DNA of 64,000 nucleotides, taken from Opisthorchis felineus (Eukaryota; Platyhelminthes; Trematoda; Opisthorchiida; Opisthorchiidae). The notes under the pieces were generated by a model. The model ran no database searches. It saw only the letters and a program-made list of their open reading frames with translations, and had not been told where the DNA came from. The position numbers and the translations under genes are program-made. Where the stretch lies: NCBI GenBank assembly GCA_004794785.1, contig SJOL01005932.1:72574-136573 (forward strand). The letters are read 5' to 3'. Shown here piece by piece: positions 47,632 to 59,889 of the stretch (its first letter is position 1; every line of letters starts with the position of its first letter).

Positions 47632-50569
47632 TGGAATTTTTCGGCTTTAAATATTTGTTATATAAGCATACATTTCGCTGGACTAATTTGTTTTGTCGGT
47701 CCCGAAATGTGATTTATCTGGTCGATCGGGGTATGAACTGAATTGCCGGAGCCTTTCATAGTCTACTATTCAATTTCATTCTTAGAAATATACTTAGAAG
47801 CACAGGATCCAGCCAGCATTGAAGTACACTAACATAAAAAAAAGTGAACTTTGAATAAGCGTTTTTTTTGACGGAATATAGACTTCAAAGGGGCATCTTC
47901 GAACTCCGTGTAAATTTTGCGCTGAGAAGATGAAAGTTTTCGCCTGTTCCGAATAGACGCTTGTGAAACTTCAAGGAGACCCTTACCAGTGTCTACTGGC
48001 CCTGGAATCCACTCAACTGGCATAATTGAAAATGTACTTTTGAGAGTACTGTACGCTGCTACTCGGTAATTAAACGTAGCCACTAAAAATGAGAAGCTGT
48101 CCTCTACTCCACAAAACAAGTCTGGACATAAAACGGGCAAAAACTGAAAAATTCGTGTCTGAAACATAATCCCTTTTGAGAGAGATGACGTTTCCATAAC
48201 TTAGTGAGAACTACTGTTCTCAAGAGAAAATGGATATGCGGTTGGTGGTAACAGTTTATTTCTAAAAACTTGCAACATGGCTGGAAAAAAGCCTGAGGTA
48301 TACTCTGCTGTCATATCCGAAGAGCAATCAATGGCGAGAGGAAGTCAACGAGGGCTCGAAGACACAGGAGGACACATCGAAATGCACTTTTGCAGGCAAA
48401 ATTGTAGATGTTAGTTTACGACCGCCACGCCTGCAAAGTCATGTACAACTCAGCCGGAAGAATACATGGACAATAGGTTTACCGAACTTCCCCCAGAGAA
48501 CCTCCATTTTTCAACTCATGCTTCAAAATGATGTAGCCCCAGTTGTAAGCATAGTTGGAAATCTCCGATGCGCGTTTGATTTTTACGACATGCTAGGTAC
48601 AGCTGATTGCCAGAGCAGAAAATCCATGTGATCAGCGAACAGATATCATTCAGCTGAAAATGGGACGAAGTTATACATCCAATCAATGCAGAGGCGATCG
48701 ATAACGCAACGCCAATGCAACATCAAACGGTGAGTATCCGTTTAGGTTAAAATGAATACGGAAGCAATGTACCCTGTCACAATGCAAACTACGGTGGGAC
48801 TTGCTTGGACAGCATGGAAGGACTATGTTTTTATCGATGGACACGGCTCACTTTTTTAATCAATTTATCTCTGAAACAATACATAAGATGGTCACTTGTG
48901 AATCGTGAAACTTCTCAATGAGAAGCATAAAATGCCCGTGTAAAACAAAGGTATCCAAATTGGGTGTCCATCGTGTGCTTAACATTGCATGTCACTCAGG
49001 ATGTCATAACCTTACTTGGTATCATTTTTAGATAAAGCCTCAGCATGGTAATTCCTGGTAAACTGCCTTCGGAGGAGTTGTCCGCTACGACATTTTCTGT
49101 CTGATATTTAAGACGCTGTTGCCCATAGCAAAGACCAGAATTGGTTGAAAGCTCAAAAATTCAAGTAGACCTGAATACTCGTTTTCGGAAAAGTTTGGTA
49201 ACAATCGGTTGATTTATTGCTGGGCAACGTTTAGCTTTTGACACAAAAGCTGAATACTGTTTTTCCCCATACGAAACCTAAGCCTAGTACATTTCCTATC
49301 ACCCCGTTGTTTTGGACGACCAGGTACGCAATTAAGGTGTTGATCATGTGACCGAAGAGAAAAACACGTCAAAGACAGACCCAGTTTTGGTGAAAAGTTA
49401 ACTACTGTCCCTTCTTGCCAGTACATCCTGATCGGATCAACTAGCTGAATAGTATTCAAAAGCCACACAAGACAACAGTTTTGATCCAAAAGGATCATGC
49501 ATTTGAATCCAACTCCAAGCTGCCAGAGTTCAGGCTATCAAGTGATCAAGCTAGTCAATTGCTAGGGTTATTATGACATTATTTTTTCAAGGAAAAAGCC
49601 AAAAGCTCATAAATTATTTGATCGTTTACGATTAAAGGATGACCAGAAGTACCGTTTTCTTTGCCAGACTATCAACATTTAGTGCTGTTGTGCGAAAATT
49701 TGAGGGTCTATAAATACGCATATCAAAATTTGGATTCAAAAGACCAGAATATACCGAACTAAACATATTGCTGTTTGAAAAAATTTCAGTAGAGGTCCAT
49801 TCCACCGGAAGTTTCTTGGGAAACGGCCGATCACGGAACAGTGGCCCGGAGACGTTTTCATCAGTATAATTCAGGATTCCTGTTCTTTGGAATCTTATTC
49901 AGACATCTCATGAAAAGTGCCAGGGCTTCCCAACATAAATAAATCCCAGATCATTCCACAACATTGGATGTCATTAGTCGTTGAAGTCGTACTACCTTCT
50001 CGTATGCCAGTTTACCGGTGCATGCTACTGATTAAACCTGCAAGTAGTGTCTGTTTAAGTGTCCGATGGAAGATTGACACGGAAATCACAGAACCACTTT
50101 TCATTGCTTGTTACTTATTGTTTAATATTCTAAGAACGCCCGGAAAAGTTCAAGAAGACGCTTGAGAATGTTTAAGTTTTAAAAACTGCGAAAATGGAGT
50201 TTTTTGATTTCGTGTCTGATAGCCTGCAACCGCTTAGTTTGGGTTGGTGAATAAACGGCTCCGCACTCAAGAGCGCTCTTCTTTTCACTGGTATTGTGAA
50301 GTAGGCTTTGGAAACTGTGGTTTTTGCCCCGATTAGCCGTACATTGAAAGGATTATGGAAAAGTGTCCCCCCAGATTCGTTTGGGCGCTTAAAAATTACT
50401 TCTTTTCTTAGGATAACTGGTTTCAAATTGAGGCGTCACAACTCCGTTGTTCATTATAAGGGGCTTCAGAGACACTATTTGTAAATCGGAAAATAATTTT
50501 GCTGATATGATGGAATTTTTAATAGGAAATTAAAAATCTGAACATCTGCTCTCACCAGAAACCAACTAT

Positions 50570-50860
50570 AAGTGACTCAGACGGAAGAATAGTTCACACG
50601 GCTAGTGAACCTTCCATCTGAAAAGTCGTCATCCGAGGAGCTAGTCAACGCGTATGTCAACGATGTGAGAATTCCGTGACTTAAGAATGAGTGGCTCCAT
50701 ATCCTGTCTAAGTGCGAGCTAATCCATTGGTGATAAGCCGCTCATGACCGAACGGCTAAGTGTCCAACCACTTGCAGGAAAGTTGCGAGTTCACATCTAC
50801 CTAGAGATTCCCATTTAGGCTGAAACCAACTCACAGCGCTTCTGGGCTTCACTTATGGGA
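50570..50860 (+). repeat. SINE family B, diverged, ribozyme mostly deleted
   Basis: Leader (GAAAAGTCGTCATCCGAGGA), GAATGAGTGGCTCCATATCC, box A CATGACCGAACGGCTAAGTG and box B GCGAGTTCACATC are visible; of the ribozyme only GGCTGAAACC and CAGCGCTTCTGG remain. Confidence 0.72.
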
Positions 50861-51698
50861 CTGTTTAAGTCTTCTGGAAGACTCAAAAATATTAAAACAG
50901 AGGCAGTTGGTGTGGAGCCCACTCACCCTTATGGTTCACAAAAGGATTCTCCCTCAACCCAAAGGCATTCAGCAAGAGGTTACTTTTGTGGAGAACCCAG
51001 AATGCCTTCGCCGAGTTGTTCCTTCGGTGGGATTATTGTCTTGTTTCTCTGCCCGTGACCTCTTGTTCAATTTATGTCTAGCTGATGGGCTAATATTATT
51101 TGAAGAAGTCTTTCAGCATTTGCAGTGGACATTCTTCACAATTTCTGTCGAGGTAACAAGAGTCTGGGTAAATCTGGCGGTAAGGCTAGCTGTGATTGAC
51201 AGATTCATCAAATAACGGCACGAAACAGCACCAGGTATGTGACAAATGGGACGAAGGGAACTTTAATTTAGGACAGAAGAAAGGAAGGTCTAATTGCGAT
51301 GAATACATTTGATGCTAACGGAGCCTGTGTTGATAATCTGAACGTGTATCCTTGTTACCGATTTTTTACCATGTCCGTAATCAGTTCAACCAACTAAAGT
51401 TCTCAGTCGTTGAACAGGAAGGTGAACAATACTCCCGTGACTGTTTGAGCACGAAAGTTATGCGACTTTCTCAAATTAAATACGCCATGCTCACAGTCCA
51501 ACCTTAATTATACCTTTGATTCAATTTATTTGTTAGTTCCGTGGCAACCTGAGGGACACAAGCATACTTGGCAATATATTTCACAAACTGCGTTGCGTTG
51601 CGTCGATATTGTTGTTCCTAATTACTGTGTGCTGCCCTAAAGTTGACCAAAATAGCGTTTTTTTTAATGTGGTGTGAATTTTCTATTTATGGCCTTAG

Positions 51699-51788
51699 AA
51701 TTTCTCCAAGAGTGACTGGGACGAATTGGTCAGCGAACTGATGACTGCTATCGACACGAATAATGATAACAGAATCGATCTCCGTGAG
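51699..51788 (+). CDS. Calbindin-type gene, exon 3 (EF-hand 2)
   Basis: Thirty codons in phase 0 on both sides: NFSKSDWDELVSELMTAI followed by loop DTNNDNRIDLRE. The loop has D at 1, N at 3, D at 5, D at 9 and E at 12, a canonical calcium site. Acceptor CCTTAG at 51698; donor GTGAGT at 51789. In the family, EF-hand 2 is followed by the LAQLLP motif, and here exon 4 supplies MAQLLP, which confirms the join. Confidence 0.93.
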
Positions 51789-52024
51789 GTGAGTTGTTAC
51801 GTGATTTTGGATTGGAATACGTTTCTATTTTGCCCACTTAAGTTGCTGGTCTCACTTGATGTGACCTCATTAGATTTCGATGCAAATGCGTGCGCCTGTA
51901 CAGGTGAGTCGAGATGAGACATTACGCTCTGTTGATTTTCAAGCCGATGGAAAGGAAATGTGAAACCACAACGAATGTGGGCAACATAAAAAATAAATGA
52001 AAGTTTCATATCCACACGTCACCT

Positions 52025-52150
52025 TCATTTGGAAAGTCCTTCTCCCGTCTTGGCACAATTATTCTCGTGGGTCCAGACCGAAGTGGTGAAGCACTGGAAT
52101 TGAGGTTTGATCTTATTAGAGCTCATCAATATTGCATATCCTCGGCCGTG
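52025..52150 (-). repeat. Repeat family C, copy 2, degenerate hammerhead
   Basis: Shares TCTTATTAGAGCTCATCA (plus 52110-52128) and the CAATTATTC block with copy 1. The minus strand reads TTGATGA for CTGATGA and lacks the GAAA guanine; stem I keeps CAGTGC only on one side. Expected inactive. Confidence 0.7.
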
Positions 52151-52261
52151 CCGAGGTTTGAACTCCACACATCTAACAACACATTTTGGACGCACCGGAA
52201 TAATGACGTCTAAACAGCTCACTCTTAAGCAACCTAAAACTAACCTCCTAACCACGAAAAA

Positions 52262-52445
52262 ACTTATTCGCACACGAATTTCGTTTTAACAGGAGACTCA
52301 AGTGAATCTCTCGTTTGTGCTATTCGTCAACTGGGTGTACTGCACAAAAGCCACCCCAAGTTTCAGTTCGTATGATATTCGAGAGATTGCGTTTTATTTT
52401 TTCGAAGGATCACCACTCATCAGGTTGTTGAAGAGCTTTAGGAGA
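52262..52445 (-). repeat. Family H, partial unit without ribozyme
   Basis: GAATTTCGTTTTAACAGGAG, GAATCTCTCGTTTGTG, CCCAAGTTTCAGTTCGTATG and TATTCGAGAGATTGCG on the plus strand follow the unit body in minus orientation; ends CACTCATCAGGTTGTTGAAG. Confidence 0.7.
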
Positions 52446-53119
52446 GCTTGCAACAAATTTATGAAAACCTATTTTGCTAACCGTCTACGCCAAACGAAGA
52501 TTGTGTATCAGGATCCTTACTTACTGGAAAATCCTGACAGATGGGTCAATCGATCGACACAGCTAGGACAGTTACGGCGCCGGGCAGACCGGGCACATTG
52601 TTCAGGTGTGAACATGTTCGTCTGTTCAGAGGTGTAAACTCAGACGTGTCCGGCATGGGCCGATTAAGTAGTGACGACATGTTCGCCTTGCTTCACATGT
52701 CAGATGTTGGCAGTCGAAGGATATGCACCGCCGAGGAGCTAAAATCAGAGCAAAACGCAAGCCGAATTCGTCCATGGGTTAGTTATTGGCGCTGTGTGTC
52801 ATTCCACCAGCGACTTTTGGAGCATATCAATAGTGAGTCGACCTTGAAAGCGAAATGTTCTCCGCCATGAGCTGTTTCATCACAAAAGTTGTGTTCTCCA
52901 ACTATAACCTCACTGTTCATTACCATGGACGTATTTGTGTAGCCATCAGTCCGTTGGTAAGCTAATTCAATCAAGTGTTGATCTGCCCATTGTAGACGGG
53001 CGGTCATTTTCTCGAAGAAAGTTGTAGTAATCGAACTACGCTCTTTCAAACGCGTACACCTACATATCATGTTGCCTTGCATCATGCGCTTAAACATTGT
53101 GGTTAACCAATATCATCCA

Positions 53120-53305
53120 AATTCAGTTTGCTGTCGAAGCGTTTTCAGCAACCTTCAAGAAATTATGCTGCGATGTCTCGAATGACGCAGTGTCAGCTGA
53201 AACATGAGGCGAACTCTGTATAGCACATTCATTTGGAGAATATTCCGTTGAGTCCGACGTTGAAACCTAACTGGTGTGCAAATGAGTGTATTTCGCAAAG
53301 GACAT
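53120..53305 (+). repeat. Family H, partial unit
   Basis: Starts just after the ribozyme (TGCTGTCGAAGCGTTTTCAG), then ATGTCTCGAATGACGC, GCTGAAACATGAGGCG and GCAAATGAGTGTATTTCGC. Confidence 0.7.
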
Positions 53306-53559
53306 TTCTCATCTTCCTTAATGGGTGACTAGGAGGCTTCATTCTAATATGAAAGGACTGACAAATCGATTTTTTTTCAAAATGAGCAAAATTAACACCG
53401 CATACTTCTAACACAGCGAATGCTGCTGAATCCTGAGGCTGCGAAATCTTGATCCGCCTCCTAAAGTGGTGCCTTGGAATTAACCTAAGCAGGAATTTCC
53501 ATTTTATGTCAACTGCAGCTGGCAAACGACATTCGATTAGACTTATACACATACACGTA

Positions 53560-54050
53560 TGCATAGTAATTTGGTTTTGACGGGAGACTCACCTGGAACC
53601 CAGCTGAATCTGTCATGTGTGATACACTTAATGAACTGGATGTGCTGCTCCAGGCTGCCTCATGTTTCAGTTGGTCGTGGGCTGTCGGAGAGTTTTCAGC
53701 AACCTTACGAGTGGTGTATTGCGTCTATGCAATGTATTGCGATTTCTCGAATATCGTACCAACTGAAACATGAGGCGGTCTGGTGCAGCACACTTAGTTG
53801 AGTAAGAACATGGTAAACGGGAGATTCAGTTGGGTTCCAGGTGAGCCTGCCGCCAAAACCAAATTGGCTTGCTGATGAGTGTATAAGTCGAATTTTACGC
53901 AATTTGGGTTAGAACAGAACATAAAGTTGACGGAAACTCCGGGGCAGCACCTAGCTGATGAACCCCAATATAGGCGAAACCAGTCGTGGGCTTTCAATGA
54001 GCTTTTAATAACCTCATGAGTAGTGCGTTGCGTCTATGCGACATTCAATT
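53560..54050 (+). repeat. Family H, full monomer between two ribozyme sites, joined to an inverted partial unit
   Basis: From 53560 to 53673 a minus-oriented partial unit (TTTGGTTTTGACGGGAGACT to CATGTTTCAGTTG). At 53674 it switches to plus orientation with GTCGTGGGCTGTCGGAGAG, continues through ATTGCGTCTATGCAATGTAT, CAACTGAAACATGAGGCGG, the unit body and a second ribozyme at 53948-53991, then trails to 54050. Distance between the two predicted cleavage points is 309 nt. Confidence 0.85.
53948..53991 (+). ncRNA. Candidate hammerhead ribozyme, core boxes present, stems weakened
   Basis: CACCTAG, CTGATGA at 53955-53961, a poorly paired stem II around CAATAT, GAAA, ACCAGT in place of ACCGGT, C17 at 53985, then GTGGGC. 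Predicted cleavage 53985|53986. Sense to the host gene, in intron 3. Likely slow or dead, but it marks a unit boundary. Confidence 0.5.
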
Positions 54051-56727
54051 AGTTTGTAGCGTATTCGCACAGTGCTAGGCGATTGGTTTCCCTTCATAAT
54101 GAGCTCGTGCAGTTTATTTAGCCTGTTAGTTTTGCTTGTCTTGCCATCCTTCATACGGCACCACCTTTTAGAATTTAAGTTTTCTCCAAGAGCTCACAGT
54201 AACTCACCGACTAAAACTAAATGCACACTCTGAAAAACAGTTTGGAGAAAACAACCTAGAAAGACATCCGGCTTGTTAGTTTAGCCTTGCCTGTCTTTAC
54301 TCAATTTTCGCGTAACGAATTTCATGAACAAAGCCCATTTAAATTGAGGAAAGATTTTGTTATCTGAACTTACTACTCGGAGAGTGAATCAATACCTCAT
54401 CACCCGGTAGGGACATGTATTGTAATGGTGAACGGTGCTATATCCTACACAAATGCAAGCAGCCCTTACAGATAAACAAGCAACAATTACTAAGTGGTAG
54501 ATTGTTCAACCTCTGTCAGGGAGGTCATACTTTTTCACAAGTTTTATATTTGTAATTTTTTCAACAAGAATGATCGTGGTGTGTACTTTTATTCGAAGTT
54601 TGTCCCGGCTTTACAGGATGAATTTCGATTTTTGTGCATCGAAATCTGACTAAGTCGAATCAGTTTAGTTCGGAACCTGTGCTTTGATATCTCGATGAGT
54701 GCGTACGCGGCTTACGATCTGTCACCGAAGCTGAAAAATAATTGAGAGATGTCCGATTGAGTAGTAGGAATTCTGTACAAAAGCTTTATATCAAGTAAAA
54801 AGGTGTGATCAGAGCACACCAGGCAATCAGGCATGTCTGACAGCGTGCCTTGCAGGAGAGGAGAGAAGGCTAGTATGTGGTGGTTTACCTATGTGGAAGT
54901 TTGTACTCGAGTTGGATGCGGTTTGAAATAAAATTGGATGAAGAGGATGCTGGCCGTTTTATACTAACAGCGGAACTGTAAGTCCAGTGGAGAATGACGT
55001 ATGCAACACCAGATTTAAAAACAAGGTAGAAGGATGCAGACTGTTGTCGGACTTTGATAAGAGAGTTTGAACATGAAGCGATAAACTGAGGTTATCTTCT
55101 ACAATGGTCCCGAAGGAGTTAGATCGATGAATCGTGGAATATAAATAATGACAGGGGATGGATAACTGTTCAAACGGCTCCGAATCCAACCTAGCTGAAG
55201 TGCGGTAAGAAAGAGCATCTTGGAATTTCGAAACCTGAATTTAAATAAAATTTCCTTAGGATTACTTAACGAGTCCAGTGAATCCTACTTTAATTCCATG
55301 CGAGATTCTAAAAGGCGATGTCCACAACCCGTCACACTCCCATCAGCATACCCCTGGAGATAGAGGGATGCAGAAACAGGTGGGTTGTAGAGGTACAAGG
55401 CGAACTAGATGAACAAGCGAACAGTCACTCATCAAAAGCCCGTCAGAGCTGGTAGTTACGGGGATTCTTGCTTACTCAGTCGCAGAAACTTGAGTCGGTC
55501 AACAAAACACGCCTGATCAAACACGGCTCACTGCGGTTATTTGTAAGTGGCTTCAGCAAAAGACATGGAATGGCACTGCCACAGGCATTAGGATAACCGA
55601 GGAATAATAAACGTTCAGTTTCGGTCTTTTTATTAAGCACTGAGGAAACCGACGCGCCGGCATCCAAAACACAGTGTGATGTTTTGGTGCGCCGACTGGT
55701 AAGCCTTGTCAGTTATCTGGTTGGAATTCAACAAGCTAAGCTTATAAGATAACAAGACTATGCCAGTCGATGTTTCAAGATCGTTTTCTCGCGTAGGGTT
55801 GTTGTCTTGGCTATCTTGCATTTATCAGGCACTTTCCGCTGATAAAACATCAACTGACCAGAGTGGTAACAGATTTCCGGATACAGTTTGGACCAAAAAC
55901 CGAAACAAGGGACTAAGAGCGCAAACTTTGTGTGATTCCAGGTTGGCAAGTTTTTTTCTTCACAATACTGTCTTTAAATAATTGTCATGCTTAATCCACA
56001 CCAAATAAGAGTGGTGTGAAGACAAATTCCGAAGTGGGCTTCAGCCGCGCCCGACAGTACCTTTGTGGGAGGCGCTGACAGACTGGTCAGTCGACCGACA
56101 CAGTCAGGAGATTCGGATGCACCAATCATACCACTCGAGCGTGAATATACTGGCCTACTCTGATGTCTAGCATTCGTAAGTGCACTATCTTTTTCCTGGG
56201 CTTCGAAGCTCGTCACGGTTAAGGAGTTGTGCTAAAGTGTGAGTGAAACTTTCAGAAATGCTGAAAAGTATGTCAGGCCAATGAATCCATGACTGACTTT
56301 CTGGATTATTTCTCGTTTGAACGAGTCTTGAATCCATTAACACAGGGCTGCCGGGATGAAATCGAAGCATCAAACCACTTTTTGTTGTCACTTGAGGGGT
56401 CGACGTAAAATTTCGTTTTCTCTGATTCGTCAGCTGCCCAGCTTTTGGGCTTCGCTCCTTGCTGCATATGGCCTCCCATTTCCAGCGAGCTGCATTTAAG
56501 TGTACGCACATCAGCTATCTGAACCACTGAAAGCGCTAAAAACCACAAACGATGAACGCTTGATACCGTACAGTTGGGAGATTAAAAAATGTGTGACCAG
56601 GCGTAGGGAGTTTCACGAACAAAAAATCTTTCTCCTTATCGATCCATGTCTATGAGTTTAGAATGTTCGCAACTTTGGCTCGATTTCTGACAAGATAACG
56701 TTGCCAAACTATTCCGTCTGTTTTCAG

Positions 56728-56814
56728 ATGGCCCAACTTTTACCTACGGACGAAGAATTCATCTTTCTGTTTCAGAAGGAGAACAAACTCAGTTCCAGTG
56801 TGGATTTTATGAAA
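56728..56814 (+). CDS. Calbindin-type gene, exon 4 (linker between EF-hands 2 and 3)
   Basis: Twenty-nine codons, phase 0: MAQLLPTDEEFIFLFQ, then ENKLSSSVDFMK. This is the family-typical linker after EF-hand 2 (x-AQLLP-x-E-x-F-x-x-LF) and the first helix of EF-hand 3 (SSV-D/E-FMK). Its leading ATG is an internal methionine, not a start. Acceptor TTTTCAG at 56727; donor GTAAGC at 56815. The following intron is only about 200 bp. Confidence 0.94.
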
Positions 56815-57017
56815 GTAAGCTATAACGATGTTTTACTAGCATACAGTGAGGAGCTACCATTCCCGACGTATAACAACTTTGTCTCTTTATGTACCAAAAT
56901 TATCCCTAAAAGGAATTCAACCGTTCTGTGACTTTGCGAGTAGTATCTTTAGTGTAGATCATTGCCTTATTTTGCAGACCTGTTGATTCAGCTGTTTTAT
57001 TTATTGTTTTATTACAG

Positions 57018-57074
57018 GTGTGGAAAGAATTTGACAAAGACCACAGTGGATTTATCGAAGCTGATGAACTGAAA
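57018..57074 (+). CDS. Calbindin-type gene, exon 5 (EF-hand 3 loop)
   Basis: Nineteen codons, phase 0: VWKEFDKDHSGFIEADELK. The loop DKDHSGFIEADE has D1, D3, S5, E9 and E12, a functional EF-hand. Acceptor ATTACAG at 57017; donor GTGAGT at 57075. Joined to exon 4 it reads FMK-VWKEFDKDHSG, exactly as in calbindin-32-type proteins. Confidence 0.94.
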
Positions 57075-58084
57075 GTGAGTAATGATCATATCGAATGGTA
57101 TTTTTCTGCTTTACGTATCCACGGATCAAAAGATGGTAAAATCTAACGGCCGGACATTGACCCAACTAAAGACTCAGCTGCTTTCCCGCATAAGTTTCAA
57201 CTTTGTTACCGGTCGCCACGGTGAAACTGGTTGTTTCAGGGATGAAAGTGTTCAAAGAATGTTTTCACAAAGGATTGTACCAATAGAAGTTGCAATATTC
57301 ATTGCCAGTGTTCCACCTTCAAAAAAGCTTTACCTGGAAAGCCCACAGTTACACGTTTCAGAATTCTTTCCTTTCGTTTGACAGGGAATGTACCAAATAT
57401 TCTGACAGGCTCCGGGAAACTTATCCGCTTTCGCACTCCATAACAAAAAATACCATTTTTCAGAACTATAATCGTGAACACTCTTGCTAGCAAATTAATG
57501 TTTCGTTTAACTATGCAGTGACCGGATGTTAAAGTTTTAAGTGTTCTTAACACGTTTTGATGTGCAGTTTTGTTACTGGGTGTTGAACGTGACAGTTAAA
57601 AGTACAGTAAAATAGAGGTTCCAAGGCTTACATGCTCAAGATCATTTTGCCGACCATGTCATGAGAAATCAGGTTTATTAGGCGAAAATTGTGGATAGCT
57701 CGTCTCACAGCCTTTCTTTATGTGACAAAACGTCTGAGGATAACCTGTCAAACGGATCAGTCGAGCGATATACTCTGAAAACCGACCCATGATCTTGGGG
57801 AAGGGGACACCATAACCGTCTGTACTAAGGAGTGGTGGCAAAGAAATGAATACTCTCAATTCACCTAGCAGCCCAAGTAAATATACCTTAACGAGGATTC
57901 AAACTGGCTGTGAAAAGAGGACTTCTTGCGCACTTTTGTCCTCACATGAACCAAACTGAAGACCCGATGGGGTCCCTTTGGTCTGTAGTGTACAAGCCGC
58001 CTCGAAATTCCGTTGTGAAGACACTCAATAAACTTTTTCATATAGTTTAGGAGAATTGCTTAAACTCCGCACACAGATTCTGGG

Positions 58085-58160
58085 GAATACGTTTACCTGA
58101 TGGGTCTCAAACAAGACGAAACTTTTGCTGGGCTGTCTGAGGATTTTGGGCAGTCTTCCT
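58085..58160 (+). repeat. Hammerhead-like repeat, family F
   Basis: CTGATGG at 58097-58103 (last base differs from the CTGATGA core), perfect hairpin arms GTCT (58104-58107) and AGAC (58114-58117), GAAA at 58118-58121, then ACTTTTGCTGGGC. One copy only, so the family is uncertain; expected inactive as it stands. Confidence 0.45.
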
Positions 58161-58534
58161 ATCCTGCTTATATAAACCAAAGAATTTCATCCATTTTCAA
58201 CGGACATTTAAGAGTTTTTATAAATTCATTCTGGGTATCAGTATTCTTTCATTTGTTACCTAGATCTACGGGGTTGGTAGAATTCCAGAATAAAAGCCTT
58301 TCACGCAGCAAGAGCGTTCCCAAACAGGCTCCTTGGATTTTGGTGGGGACCACCGAAATTTACTTCTGTTGCAACTAAGGTCAATTTCCTGAACCACCTG
58401 CTGACTTGCCGTGACACAAGAAATGTTTTTGTCATAAGTATGCAAAAAACAATCTGTCATTGCTTTTCAATGCTTCAGTTGGACAACCTAAACAACAGAA
58501 AGATTGTCAGTTTTGTGCGTTATTGGCTAATCAG

Positions 58535-58610
58535 GTGGTCGTTGATCTGTTCACCGAGCTTGGCAATTAGGTTGCAAATGTCTCGTCACCATTTTAGATG
58601 AAATCATAAG
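58535..58610 (-). repeat. Repeat family E, copy 4, degenerate
   Basis: Minus strand keeps TGGTGACGAGACATTTGC and AACCTAATTGCC; GAAA has become GAGA and the first box is lost. Confidence 0.55.
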
Positions 58611-59039
58611 TGTGCAGTTGGATAAGGTAATTCTTCCTTACTTGTTTGAGTTTATATAGTTACCAAAGACTGACTGCTATCCGTTGCTGTGATTGGATGA
58701 CAGGAGCACACCCTTCTCGGAATCTTGTTGGTCCATTTCGAATTGTGTTGCGTCGTGGTCCGTTTTCGTTGAATTCGATTAGTACCCTGGGTAGTTTCCC
58801 TCCTAGAACTTATTGTTCCTGGTCTAATTGATGAACCAGCAATGAACGTATCCGAGCTTAAAATATTCCGGTACATTTCCAAGGCACTTTCTGTTCAGTG
58901 AGGGTCGAATCTCAACAAGGACAATTACTGTGAACTGGTCATCGTATTTGCGCGGTGGAATACACATTTTCGGTTTGACATATTAGTTGCTAGTCATAGG
59001 CATTTTAACCCAGGAGCTTATATCAACAAATCGAATATG

Positions 59040-59165
59040 GATACCTTGTCTACACGTAACATAATACTCATAAAGGTGCTGGAAAATCTTCGACAGCCGA
59101 CTACCGGTTTCACACTTCTTGGGGCTCACCATGAACGAGAGGAAAGCTGGATTCAGTTCAGTCTA
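59040..59165 (-). repeat. Family H, ribozyme end, degenerate
   Basis: Minus strand keeps GAGCCCCAAGAAGTGTGAAA, CCGGTAG and GGCTGTCGAAGA; CTGATGA is lost (ATGGTGA). Confidence 0.68.
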
Positions 59166-59556
59166 GCGTTAAAATAGTTGAACTTGAAGATTTTGACTGC
59201 GCAGCAGGATTTTGAATGTCCGACTGGATAAAAAGAATGACGCATCCTTAAGATACGCTTCACAGTCGACGCATACGACTTGTTTTTTCCTCGTCTACGT
59301 CGTTACTCACATTTCAGTGAGCACATTGAAGAGCGCTGGGCGTTTGCCGTGAAGAGCATCTGACTGATTCACCTACCCAAGTCCCGTCAAAGTTGCGTGC
59401 TATAACCGGCAGAAAGATCGGTAGTCAGACTCTATCGGAACAAAGTGGTAGCCTTCAGGTAGAGTGTTTTGGCCCACTGCTTGATTTGGGAAATTTTTCC
59501 GTCCCATGGCTTTTTCGCAAAGTACAGATCCAAAATTAGCATATCGTATCATATTG

Positions 59557-59745
59557 TTCAGCTATAGCACCCTTTTGGTGCTCAGCTGCCATGCCACCCG
59601 AAGGAAGCAGGAGGGCTGGGATACTTCTAGGTTGCCCAAGCTTAGACCGGGGAAGTTGAGATGCAGAGGTCGGGTTCGAAACACGGACCGTCCTGTCAGT
59701 GAATTCACGTTCCAACCACTGAGACATATTTCTCTTCAAAAAAAT
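59557..59745 (-). repeat. tRNA-derived SINE family A, copy 3
   Basis: Same body (GGAAGCAGGAGGGCTGGG) and tRNA head as the other family A copies; box B is damaged (GTTTCGAACCC on the minus strand) and box A reads ATGTCTCAGTGG. In intron 5 of the calbindin-type gene. Confidence 0.85.
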
Positions 59746-59889
59746 ACAGGTGTCATCGATACAATAAGCGAAAAAGACGGTACGGAAATTCATTCCCTCA
59801 ATCGTCTTCTTGAGTGGTGGGCGGGGAACTTCAAAGAACAGTTCAGCTGGTCTCCTTCAACACAACAAGCAGATTTTCCGTTGTCAAGT

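Larger units (their letters stand above)
44959..51698 (+). other. Intron 2 of the calbindin-type gene (6.7 kb)
   Basis: Phase 0. Holds the AT microsatellite, the family C ribozyme, the antisense RTE-like remnant and a SINE B copy. Between 47635 and 50570 I recognise nothing. Confidence 0.85.
51789..56727 (+). other. Intron 3 of the calbindin-type gene (4.9 kb)
   Basis: Phase 0. Contains the second family C copy and a cluster of three family H copies (52262-54050). From 54055 to 56727 nothing was recognised. Confidence 0.85.

Noticed and set aside
57055..57075. CTGATGA followed by GAAA as a hammerhead
   Set aside because: This is coding DNA of exon 5 (A-D-E-L-K); there is no stem II and the spacing is too short.
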